Shown in pieces: positions 1 through 7,169 of a DNA stretch of 14,044 nt. The DNA is from Nitrospirota bacterium. GTDB taxonomy: Bacteria; Nitrospirota; Thermodesulfovibrionia; Thermodesulfovibrionales; JdFR-85. Each line of letters begins with the position of its first letter. Positions within the stretch are counted from its first letter, which is position 1. The stretch is from NCBI GenBank assembly GCA_003232715.1, contig QIJG01000331.1:1-14044 (forward strand), given 5' to 3'. A program made the position numbers and the translations under genes. Under the pieces are notes generated by a model. It did not search any database. It was not told the origin of the DNA and saw only the letters and a list, made by a program, of their open reading frames with translations.

Positions 1-488
1 CGGAGGAGATAGGAAAGATACTTACCGTAATCGACGATGTTACAGACCAGACGACCCTCCTTGCACTGAATGCAGCTATTTTGGCAGCCCAAGCAGGAGA
101 ACACGGCAAGGGGTTTTCTGTTGTTGCCGATGAAATAAAAGACCTCGCAGAGAGGACATCCTTCTCCACTCAGGAGATTTCATCACTGATACAGACGGTA
201 CAGCAGGAGGTCAGGGATGCAGTGGATGCAATGAAACATGGCCTTGAAGCGGTCAATGAGGGACTCGGGCTCTCAAAGGAGTCATCAGGGGTACTGAAAA
301 AGATTGTGGAGAGTGCAGAGCTTTCTTCAGAGATGTCTACGGCCATTGAACACTCAACCTCAGAGCAGGCTGAGGCAGCAAGGTTTGTATCAAGGTCAAT
401 GGAAAATGTCCGTAATATGGCAAGTCAGATTGCAAAGGCCACATCCGAGCAATTGCAAAGGCCACATCCGAGCAATCAAGGGGAATGA
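1..488 (+). pseudogene. MCP signalling domain, first segment (5' truncated by window, frame broken)
   Basis: The frame is open from base 3 and gives the cytoplasmic hairpin tip of a methyl-accepting chemotaxis protein: DQTTLLALNAAILAAQAGEH followed by GKGFSVVADEIKDLAERT. This tip binds CheW and CheA. A long heptad-patterned helix follows, as expected for the descending arm. The start of the gene, with any sensor and membrane segments, lies before the window. The frame runs into a stop at 486-488 because of a 23-bp tandem duplication at 429-474; removing one copy joins it smoothly to the frame of the next segment (SEQ then SRGMNLITNAAEKV). Any start codon inside this stretch, such as the TTG at 81, is an internal Leu codon and not a real start. 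The family assignment is certain. Whether the break is real or an assembly error cannot be told from one sequence. Confidence 0.85.
429..474 (+). repeat. 23-bp perfect tandem duplication that breaks the MCP frame
   Basis: Bases 429-451 and 452-474 are identical copies, directly abutting. The unit begins ATTGCAAAGG and ends CCGAGCA. Twenty-three is not a multiple of three, so the second copy moves translation to a frame that stops 12 bases after the repeat. One copy reads I-A-K-A-T-S-E-Q in the MCP helix, and deleting the other restores an uninterrupted helix. This is typical of replication slippage or unequal recombination; an assembler error at a short repeat is the alternative. Confidence 0.95.
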
Positions 489-715
489 ACCTTATAACGA
501 ATGCAGCAGAGAAGGTTAAGGATATAGCCGTGCAGGTGAAAACTGCTACAGAAGAGCAATCCCTGCAGAGCAAACAGATAAGAAAGAGCACTGATGTGGT
601 TTCTGAAAAGAGCCAGCAGATAGCCAACGCCATAAATGAACAATATATCCGACCTTCCGGTGAAAAACAGGAACCTCTCATTCAAGGTCAACAATTCCCT
701 CAGGTCCCTCGTTAA
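485..715 (+). pseudogene. MCP signalling domain, second segment (in shifted frame)
   Basis: The genuine segment runs from about 475 to 643 and reads MNLITNAAEKVKDIAVQVKT, then ATEEQSLQSKQIRKSTDVVS and an EKSQQIANAINEQ end. This is the alanine-, glutamine- and glutamate-rich coiled coil expected near the C-terminus of an MCP. After about 643 this frame turns into proline-rich sequence with no MCP character and stops at 715, while the helix continues in the frame starting at 636 as ISDLPVKNRNLSFKVNNSLR. A single extra base near 644 explains the switch. No Shine-Dalgarno sequence precedes the ATG at 485, so it is unlikely to be an independent gene. I read it as the middle of one broken coding sequence covering about 1-1547. 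Confidence 0.75.
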
Positions 716-1547
716 AGACTCCGAACTTATTGTGACGGAAATGGAAAGTTTCAGATTCTCTATATCTGCAAGGCCTGAGAAGACCCTCAGACTCGGTGTA
801 ATTCCCCTTGAATCCCCGGCAGATATGCACAGAAAGTTTACCCCCCTCGCTGAGTACCTGAGCAGAAAACTCGGCAAGAAGGTAGAATTAAAAGTAGGCG
901 TAGATTTCAACAGTGCAATAAAAGATATAGGCAGTGGTGCAACACAGGTCTGCTATATGACCCCCTCAACGTACATAAAGGCCAACCGTGATTATGGAGT
1001 AAGGGTAATTGCCAAGGCCCTGAGGGACGGCAAGCCCTTTCATCACTCAGTCATTATTGCAAGGAACGACAGCCCTGTATCGAGTATTGAAGACCTGAGG
1101 GACTGCTCTTTTGCCTTTGGCGACCAGGAGTCTACATCCTCCCATATAGTGCCACGGTATATGCTCCTTGAAGCAGGCATAGACCTTGACGGCCTCCTCT
1201 TTTATAATTACCTCGGGCACCACGATGATGTGGCAAAGGCAGTACTTTCAGGAGGGTATGACGCTGGAGGAGTTATGGAATCAACTGCAGATAAATACAA
1301 GGACCAGGGGTTGAAATTCATAAAATTCTCTGAAGAAATACCCGAGTTCAATATATGTATTACCAGGGAGATGCCTGAGGAAGGTACAGAAGAGATAAAA
1401 TCCGCGATCCTCGCCCTGAAGGATACCGGCACTGAAGGGATAACGGTACTGAAATCCATTGATGAACATTATACAGGTTTTGTTGAGGCACATGATGATG
1501 ACTACGCCTGGATAAGGGATATCATGTCAAGGCTGAAAATGATATGA
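636..1547 (+). CDS. MCP C-terminal end fused to a PhnD-like substrate-binding domain (third segment of the broken gene)
   Basis: The first roughly 45 codons are the end of the MCP coiled coil (NNSLRSLVKDSELIVTEMES). From about base 780 a periplasmic-binding-protein fold of the phosphate/phosphonate (PhnD) family begins: TLRLGVIPLESP, FTPLAEYLSRKLGKKVELKV, CYMTPSTYIKA, a central IEDLRDCSFAFGDQESTSS motif, then GGYDAGGVMESTADKYKDQG and a closing DDDYAWIRDIMSRL. Proteins of this family normally carry a signal peptide and deliver ligand to an ABC transporter. Here there is no signal peptide and no transporter gene nearby, and the domain follows the MCP tail without an intervening stop. The ATG at 636 lacks a Shine-Dalgarno sequence, so this is best read as the 3' part of a fusion gene whose upstream frame is broken twice. 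The ligand is unknown. Separate translation from an internal ATG (741 or 825) would still give a cytoplasmic protein. Confidence 0.75.
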   Translation: MNNISDLPVKNRNLSFKVNNSLRSLVKDSELIVTEMESFRFSISARPEKTLRLGVIPLESPADMHRKFTPLAEYLSRKLGKKVELKVGVDFNSAIKDIGSGATQVCYMTPSTYIKANRDYGVRVIAKALRDGKPFHHSVIIARNDSPVSSIEDLRDCSFAFGDQESTSSHIVPRYMLLEAGIDLDGLLFYNYLGHHDDVAKAVLSGGYDAGGVMESTADKYKDQGLKFIKFSEEIPEFNICITREMPEEGTEEIKSAILALKDTGTEGITVLKSIDEHYTGFVEAHDDDYAWIRDIMSRLKMI

Positions 1548-1613
1548 GATGCCTTTTAGAGAGAATTTTTTTTACAGTCTGCAAACCATGAATTTAATCA
1601 GGAAGGAATACTC

Positions 1614-3602
1614 ATGAAGATAAAAAAGAAACTATCCACAACATTCATATTCAGGGTCCTTATAATACTCCTTATAGGACAGTCCTTCATCTGGTACTGG
1701 TCTTTTTCCCGGCATAATATCACAATTGAGGATGATTTAAGAGAACGGATCTCCCTGGTATCAACCCTGATTGCAAATGCCGCAGCCGCTATTAACACAA
1801 GTCAGGATTACACATATATAGAACAGTTAACAGAAGGGGCTATTAAGGATAAAAACATAGTCTCCATAGAGGTAACCAAGGGCAGCAAGTCCCTGATCAG
1901 AAAATCTCAGGCACCTGAGGAAATGGCTTCACAAAAGATGGAGACACCGATAATGGAAGGGGATAAAAAGACCGGAACAGTAACGATAACTTACAAACAG
2001 GTAAAGCCGGATACGGTTTTCATCCTCACAAATCTGATACTTCAGGGTATCGTCTTTCTTGTCCTGACCTTTCTGATCTATCTCTTTTTTCAAAGGCATA
2101 TCGGAAGACAGATAGAGAGTTTAAGCGCAAGCATAGAGAAGGTCACCCTCGGTGATCTCACGCAGAAGATAGAGATTGCAGAGGACAATGAGATTGGAAT
2201 CATAGCAAAAGGGCTCGACTTCCTCATTGAACGGCTCCTGATCACGGTAAGGAAACTAAAAAGCATCACAGGCAACGTCTCTGCAGCAATAAGCCAGTTA
2301 AACCTGACATTTAAAAATGTTATAAATGGCATAAGTAATCGACAGAGATCCCTGGAGGAGATATCAAGGGCAGTAAAAAACGCCTCCGGGTCCCAGAAAC
2401 AGACGATAGCTAATACGGAAAAACTCCTCTCATTGTCAAATGACAATGTCTCTGCACTTCTTGAGATGAGGGCCGCATCAGAGGAAATAGCATCCAGTAT
2501 AGGCAATCTCAATAGCAATATCAGTGATTCATACTCCGCAGTGGCAGGACTGACTCAGTCGGCACAGAAAGTAGCATCAATGGCGGATAATGCTACTTCT
2601 GCAGTACATAAAGCTTCAACCTCTATTGAGGAGATCAATGCCTCAGTCAAGGAGGCAGAAAAAACCATCAAGGAATCCGCTGAACTGAGCAACCGGACAA
2701 CAAATATTATTGCAGAAAAGGGCATGTTATCCGTTGTAGATGCAATAGAGGGAATGGAAAGGATTGAAGATTCCGTCAACTCCCTCACAGAGGCAATTGA
2801 AAGGCTTGGCAGGAGGTCAAGGGATATCGAAAAAATACTGTCGGTTATCAAGGATGTGACTGAACAGACAGGCATGCTCAGCCTGAATGCACAAATACTG
2901 GCTGTTCAGGCCGGAGAACACGGAAAGAGTTTTTCTATAGTTGCCGATGAGATGAGGAACCTCTCGGAAAAAACCGCCGCATCCACACAGGACATTGCAA
3001 CCATTGTCTCAACCCTGCAGAAGGAGATTAGAGAGGCCATGGACAGTACGATGGAGACCGTCAGGATGGTTGAAGAGGGAAACCATGTGGTACTTAAGAC
3101 CGGAGATGCCCTGAGAGAGATACTTCATGCCTCGCAAAAATCCACACAGATGGCAGCAAGCATTGAACATGCTGCCGCGCAGCAGGCAAAGGGTCTCTCA
3201 CTTATCTTCAATGCCGTTGACGATATCCAGAATATGATCCTGGATGTAAACAGGACAACAGGGCAACAGGAAAGGGACACGGCCTCCCTGCTTGAAAGCA
3301 TAAGTTCAATCAAGGAGTCAATGGAAGCCGCCAGAAATGCCACGGATAAACAGGCAGAGAGTACGGGATTTATTACAGACAACATCGAACTCTCAAATGG
3401 AAAGACTGCCGAGATAGCAAGGGCCTCAACTGAACAGCAGAAGGTCAACAGACAGATAATAGAGGCAATGGAAGAGGTTATGGTGATAGGGAAGGAAACA
3501 ACGAGGAATGTTAAAGAGGTCTCGCTCTTCATTACATCTCTTCATAACGAGGTGGAGGTATTGAGAAAAGAAGTGGAAGTCTTCAGGACCGGCACATTGT
3601 GA
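1614..3602 (+). CDS. Methyl-accepting chemotaxis protein with small periplasmic sensor, long signalling domain
   Basis: The 662-residue protein has TM1 at about residues 11-31, a roughly 105-residue periplasmic region (32-135), TM2 at about 136-159, and a HAMP linker at about 160-212 (includes GDLTQKIEIAEDNEIGIIAK). A long antiparallel coiled coil follows with its tip at about 405-445 (VTEQTGMLSLNAQILAVQAG, then EHGKSFSIVADEM). Each arm is about 210-225 residues, longer than the common 36-44-heptad classes. The tip departs from the usual LLALNAAIEAARAGE: SLNAQ replaces ALNAA. There is no NWETF-like pentapeptide at the C-terminus, so CheR/CheB tethering is not expected. The periplasmic part could be a small Cache/PDC-like domain; the ligand is unknown. 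The start is supported by AGGAAGG at 1600-1606, seven bases before the ATG. The stop overlaps the CheW start. Confidence 0.93.
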   Translation: MKIKKKLSTTFIFRVLIILLIGQSFIWYWSFSRHNITIEDDLRERISLVSTLIANAAAAINTSQDYTYIEQLTEGAIKDKNIVSIEVTKGSKSLIRKSQAPEEMASQKMETPIMEGDKKTGTVTITYKQVKPDTVFILTNLILQGIVFLVLTFLIYLFFQRHIGRQIESLSASIEKVTLGDLTQKIEIAEDNEIGIIAKGLDFLIERLLITVRKLKSITGNVSAAISQLNLTFKNVINGISNRQRSLEEISRAVKNASGSQKQTIANTEKLLSLSNDNVSALLEMRAASEEIASSIGNLNSNISDSYSAVAGLTQSAQKVASMADNATSAVHKASTSIEEINASVKEAEKTIKESAELSNRTTNIIAEKGMLSVVDAIEGMERIEDSVNSLTEAIERLGRRSRDIEKILSVIKDVTEQTGMLSLNAQILAVQAGEHGKSFSIVADEMRNLSEKTAASTQDIATIVSTLQKEIREAMDSTMETVRMVEEGNHVVLKTGDALREILHASQKSTQMAASIEHAAAQQAKGLSLIFNAVDDIQNMILDVNRTTGQQERDTASLLESISSIKESMEAARNATDKQAESTGFITDNIELSNGKTAEIARASTEQQKVNRQIIEAMEEVMVIGKETTRNVKEVSLFITSLHNEVEVLRKEVEVFRTGTL

Positions 3603-4141
3603 AGTATACTATCTTTGATATTGCTGATGAAAACTTCGGCATAGAGATCCAGTGGGTTGTCGAGATACTCAAACCTCAGAAGTTGTTCAAAATACCGGAA
3701 CTCCCGGATTTCGTCTCCGGAGTGATAAGTGTAAGGGGAGAGATTATCCCCGTCATTGACCTGAGGATCAGGTTCGGCATAACAGAAAAGGCCGGCAAAC
3801 AGAGGGTCGTCCTTATCAGGCTTGAAGAGGCCAAGGTTGGTCTGCTTGTGGATAACGTAACGGATATAGCGGAAATATCCAAAGAAAAGATATCAAAACC
3901 TCCTAAACTCTTTAAAGGGTTCAGGGCGGAGTTTATAAAAGGACTTGGACAGGAACATTCGTATGTTGGAACAAAAACTTCCAACAGCAACAGGGTGATA
4001 ATAATCCTCGATATTGAACGTATACTCACAAGCGAGGAAAAAATCAAGTTAAAGAGATCCAGGGGAAAACTGAAAAATGAAAAGGTGAACCCTCATGGGA
4101 GGGAAAGTGTCAGGAGAAGACTCAAAAAAGACAAAAAATAA
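3599..4141 (+). CDS. cheW: CheW chemotaxis adaptor with basic C-terminal tail
   Basis: CheW links MCP tips to the CheA kinase in the cytoplasmic array. The fold is visible: beta strands from residue 3 (YTIFDIADENFGIEIQWVVE), then the hallmark GVISVRGEIIPVIDLR at about 41-56, VVLIRLEEAKVGLLVDNVTD at about 70-89 and a final RVIIILDIERIL at about 132-143. The core ends near residue 145. A further 35 residues are strongly basic (ending RRRLKKDKK), making the protein 180 residues, somewhat longer than usual. The GTG start at 3599 overlaps the MCP stop (GTGA), so translational coupling is likely; the upstream Shine-Dalgarno is weak. The basic tail is encoded where the gene overlaps the next one by 47 bases, so its sequence may partly reflect that constraint. 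Confidence 0.93.
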   Translation: MKYTIFDIADENFGIEIQWVVEILKPQKLFKIPELPDFVSGVISVRGEIIPVIDLRIRFGITEKAGKQRVVLIRLEEAKVGLLVDNVTDIAEISKEKISKPPKLFKGFRAEFIKGLGQEHSYVGTKTSNSNRVIIILDIERILTSEEKIKLKRSRGKLKNEKVNPHGRESVRRRLKKDKK

Positions 4142-6080
4142 AGAGATAGAATCAAGGCGGCAAAAGATCCTCTCCATGAAGAAGAGGCCTGAGGGTCTGA
4201 ACTACATCCTTGATTCCTTCAGGGATGAAAGCTGGAGGATAAGGAAAACCGCCCTCAATGTCCTGCTTGAGGACTTCAGCCCGGATAGTTATATAAAAGA
4301 GCTTATCGGTCTCCTCTATGTTGAAGATAATGCGGGGGCACGCAATACTGCAATCGAGGCGCTTATAAGTCTCGGCAAAAAAGCAGTTCCTCAACTCATA
4401 GCTGCCTTTGAGTCTGATAATCACGACGTGAGAAAGTTTATCATCGATGTCCTGGGCTTCATCGGTGGACAGGAGGTCCTGCCCTTGCTGCTGAGGGCAA
4501 TAAAGGATGAGGATGTCAATGTAAGGGCATCAGCCGTCGAGTCCCTCGGAGGGCTTAAAGAACCTTCTGTTATAAACTCTCTTGTGGAGATTATAGAGAC
4601 CGGAGAGGTCTGGACAGCTTATCCTGCGGTGGATGCCCTTGGGCGGATAGGGGACGGAACGGCCATACCATATCTCTTGAAGGTCCTCAAAAACAGCCTT
4701 CTTACCGAACCGGCACTTAAGGCACTCTCAGAGTTTTCGGAACCCGAAACACTGAAGGAAATCATCCCCTTTCTCCATGACCGGAGACGTTCTATCGTGG
4801 AAGAAGCACTGAGGACCATTGAGAAATTCTATCAGGCCGGAACATCTGAGGAGTTCATATCCGAACAACTTCACAATATACTTGGGGATGATGCCTTTGA
4901 CATATTTCTAAGACATATCAATCACAAAAACAGGGATGTCAAAGGCCCTGCAATTGTCCTACTCGGTCTTCTATGTGACCATCGTGCAATAAAACCACTC
5001 CTTGAGCTTTCCGAAGACGAGTTTTTCAGGGATGCGGTTAAACGTTCGCTGGTCTTTATCGGCAAAAGAAACCCGGATTACCTTATCCCCGGAGTAAAGA
5101 CAGAAATCCCTGAAAGGAACAGATTAATAGTTGAGGTTATTTCCGAACTTCAAAACCCTGCGTTTTATGACATACTCTTATGGTTACTGCCGGACCACGA
5201 CGGCCATGTGGTTGCTCATGCTGCAAGGGGTTTGGGCTGGATAGGAGACAGGAGGGCCGCAGAAGAAATCTTCCCTCTCCTCATACATCCCTATCCCGAT
5301 GTACAGGAGGCTGCAGTTGCTGCACTGACGGAACTGAAAAACTTCCTTTCCATTACCGAACTGATCGATAAACTAAGTTCCCCGAATGTACTCTTAAGGA
5401 AAAACACCGCTCTTATTCTCGGTAATATCCATGCCGTGGAGTCAATTGAAGCACTTGGGTTTGCACTGAAGGACGAATCTGAAGAAGTGAGGAAAGCTGC
5501 TGTAAAGGCCATATCCATGATGGGAACCGATCATGCAAACAGATACCTCCGTTCGGCATTAACTGATGAGTCAGCAGAGATACGTGCCATTGCCACAGAG
5601 AATTTCTCTTTGCCCGGGGACATGGATGCCCTGGACTCCATCATCGTTATGACACAGGACCCTGATGAAGGCGTCAGGGCCTCGGCAGCCCGCGCACTCT
5701 CTGGATATAATGATGAATTATCCCTGAAGACGCTGATCGGATTATTAAAAGACAGCAATGGTTTTGTTGTAACACAGGCTATTGAGTCAATATCGCTCTT
5801 CAGTGACAGGAAAGAGGCCAGAGAGTCTCTGATAAAGTTACTACTTTCAGATGATAGTGAGATTCGAAGAACGGCAATCCTGTCAATGTCAGCATTTCCC
5901 GACGTGCAAGAAGAGGTTGAACCTCATCTATTCAGTGAGGACTGGGCAACAAGACTTGCTGCCGTACAGGTACTATCGAAAACAGGCACTCAAAAATCAA
6001 AAATCTGTCTTGAAGGGATGTATGATATTGAGGATGACCCTACTGTCAGAAAGGCGATCGAGGTGGCATTAGGTGTTTGA
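4095..6080 (+). CDS. Large HEAT-repeat protein inside the chemotaxis operon
   Basis: The 661-residue protein has no signal peptide or membrane segment. From about residue 35 to the end it consists of consecutive helical repeats of about 30 residues in the HEAT/PBS-lyase-like style, each with a pattern like DEDVNVRASAVESLGGL, DHDGHVVAHAARGLGWIGDR, DESEEVRKAAVKAISMMG or DPDEGVRASAARALSGY. I estimate close to twenty repeats. Such solenoids usually bind other proteins; no catalytic motif is visible. The phycobilin-lyase relationship is only structural and does not imply pigment chemistry. The ATG at 4095 has AAGGTGA upstream at suitable spacing and lies 47 bases inside cheW. The stop overlaps the cheR start (GTGTTTGA), so the gene is embedded in the operon and probably co-translated with cheW and cheR. 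A role as scaffold or regulator of the Che array is inference from this position. Confidence 0.9.
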   Translation: MGGKVSGEDSKKTKNKEIESRRQKILSMKKRPEGLNYILDSFRDESWRIRKTALNVLLEDFSPDSYIKELIGLLYVEDNAGARNTAIEALISLGKKAVPQLIAAFESDNHDVRKFIIDVLGFIGGQEVLPLLLRAIKDEDVNVRASAVESLGGLKEPSVINSLVEIIETGEVWTAYPAVDALGRIGDGTAIPYLLKVLKNSLLTEPALKALSEFSEPETLKEIIPFLHDRRRSIVEEALRTIEKFYQAGTSEEFISEQLHNILGDDAFDIFLRHINHKNRDVKGPAIVLLGLLCDHRAIKPLLELSEDEFFRDAVKRSLVFIGKRNPDYLIPGVKTEIPERNRLIVEVISELQNPAFYDILLWLLPDHDGHVVAHAARGLGWIGDRRAAEEIFPLLIHPYPDVQEAAVAALTELKNFLSITELIDKLSSPNVLLRKNTALILGNIHAVESIEALGFALKDESEEVRKAAVKAISMMGTDHANRYLRSALTDESAEIRAIATENFSLPGDMDALDSIIVMTQDPDEGVRASAARALSGYNDELSLKTLIGLLKDSNGFVVTQAIESISLFSDRKEARESLIKLLLSDDSEIRRTAILSMSAFPDVQEEVEPHLFSEDWATRLAAVQVLSKTGTQKSKICLEGMYDIEDDPTVRKAIEVALGV

Positions 6081-6957
6081 GAAAGATGAGGCCTTTGCCC
6101 TCTCCGACGATGTTTTCAGACTCCTTAGAGATCTCATCAGGGACTATTCAGGAATCTATTTTGACGACAGTGCCAGATATCTGCTTGAAAAACGCCTCAC
6201 GGCCAGACTCGGAACGAACAATATAAACAATTACAGGGACTACTACAGGTATCTCCTTTACGACAGAAACCGTGAAGATGAACTTGCCGCTATAATGGAC
6301 ATTCTCACAGTCAATGAAACATATTTCTTCAGGGAAAAGAATCAGCTCCTCTCTTTCAGTGAAGAGATACTGCCGGAATTGAGACAAAAAAACAGAAACA
6401 GCAGAAAGTTAAGAATCTGGTCGGCAGGCTGTTCCACAGGTGAGGAACCATATACAATAGGCATACTGATACTTGAGAGTAATCTTTTCAAAGACTGGGA
6501 CATTGAAATTCTTGGTAGTGATATCAACAGAAGGGTGCTTCAGGCTGCAAGGAGAGGGATTTACAGACAGAACTCTTTCAGGTGCTTAGAGAGGTATTAT
6601 ATTAACAAATATTTCGACCCCCTGCCCAATGGTTCCTTTAAAATACTCGACAAAGTAAAAAGGCTCCTGAATTTCGGGTATCTTAACCTGCTCGACGGGG
6701 TAAAGATGGGGTTTTTAGGCAGGATAGACGTGGTCTTTTGCAGAAATGCGTTGATCTATTTTGATATGCCGTCAAGGAAAAAGGTGGTAGAGGGATTCTA
6801 TAATGTATTGCCTGATGATGGTTACCTGCTCCTGGGACATGCAGAGTCCCTGATAAATATGTCAACCGCTTTTGCCCTGAAACATCTCAAACGTGACCTT
6901 GTGTACCAGAAACCGGTATCTTCATCACAAAGGATGGTCTCATGCCCGAAGAGATAA
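6073..6957 (+). CDS. cheR: CheR, MCP glutamate methyltransferase
   Basis: CheR transfers methyl groups from S-adenosylmethionine to glutamates of MCPs during adaptation. The 294 residues contain an N-terminal helical domain and all usual motifs: NETYFFRE at about 81-88, the SAM-binding SAGCSTGEEPYTIGI at about 117-131, SDIN at 149-152, the FCRNALIYF motif at about 222-230 and LGHAES at 254-259. Length is normal and there is no TPR extension. The GTG start at 6073 overlaps the HEAT-protein stop by eight bases and has GAGGTGG a few bases upstream. It appears intact, in contrast to cheB downstream, which starts inside its 3' end. It uses SAM; metK, the SAM synthetase gene, happens to be nearby but on the other strand. 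Confidence 0.96.
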   Translation: MFEKDEAFALSDDVFRLLRDLIRDYSGIYFDDSARYLLEKRLTARLGTNNINNYRDYYRYLLYDRNREDELAAIMDILTVNETYFFREKNQLLSFSEEILPELRQKNRNSRKLRIWSAGCSTGEEPYTIGILILESNLFKDWDIEILGSDINRRVLQAARRGIYRQNSFRCLERYYINKYFDPLPNGSFKILDKVKRLLNFGYLNLLDGVKMGFLGRIDVVFCRNALIYFDMPSRKKVVEGFYNVLPDDGYLLLGHAESLINMSTAFALKHLKRDLVYQKPVSSSQRMVSCPKR

Positions 6958-7169
6958 AAGTCCTGGTTGTTGATGATTCCGCCTTCAGCAGGCAGACAAT
7001 TAAAAACATGCTGCTGAAGGCCCCGATTATTGATGTGATCGGAATTGCCGTGGATGGAATAGACGCCATAAAGAAAACACTCCGTTACAGGCCGGATATA
7101 ATCACTCTGGATCTTGAGATGCCGGAGATGGACGGGTTCAGTTTCCTGAGATGGCTTATGAGACTGTAA
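6942..7169 (+). pseudogene. cheB: CheB receiver domain, 5' segment (truncated by frameshift)
   Basis: This is the start of CheB, the response regulator methylesterase that removes MCP methyl groups. The receiver begins normally with KVLVVDDSAFSRQTIKNML (acidic pair D11/D12) and the phosphorylation site in ITLDLEMPEMDG (D57). It then reads FLRWLMRL and stops at 7167-7169. CheB proteins normally have about six residues (RxxPTP-like) between this LM and the VIMVSS strand. Here only five bases separate the LM codons from the codons for VIMVSS, which are in another frame. A 13-base deletion near 7160-7166 would account for both the missing residues and the shift. The ATG at 6942 overlaps the cheR end by 16 bases and has AAGGATGG upstream. 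The 75-residue product would lack the last strands of the receiver and would not fold normally. Confidence 0.85.

Noticed and set aside
644..644. Programmed ribosomal frameshifting in the MCP-PhnD gene
   Set aside because: No slippery heptamer or stimulatory stem is evident, and the 23-base duplication upstream needs a separate, different shift.
337..910. Long minus-strand open frames opposite the first MCP and PhnD domain
   Set aside because: They are antisense shadows of a heptad-rich gene, have no recognisable domain or ribosome site and overlap each other.
1560..1580. T-run (TTTTTTTT) after the PhnD-domain stop as an intrinsic terminator
   Set aside because: No stable GC stem precedes it, and the next MCP follows after 66 bases in the same direction.
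2090..3532. Several minus-strand open frames opposite the intact MCP
   Set aside because: Ser/Leu-rich translations are the expected complement of Ala/Glu/Lys-rich coiled-coil codons.
4095..6080. Phycobilin lyase function for the HEAT-repeat protein
   Set aside because: The resemblance is only to the repeat type; no bilin-binding context or phycobiliprotein gene is present.
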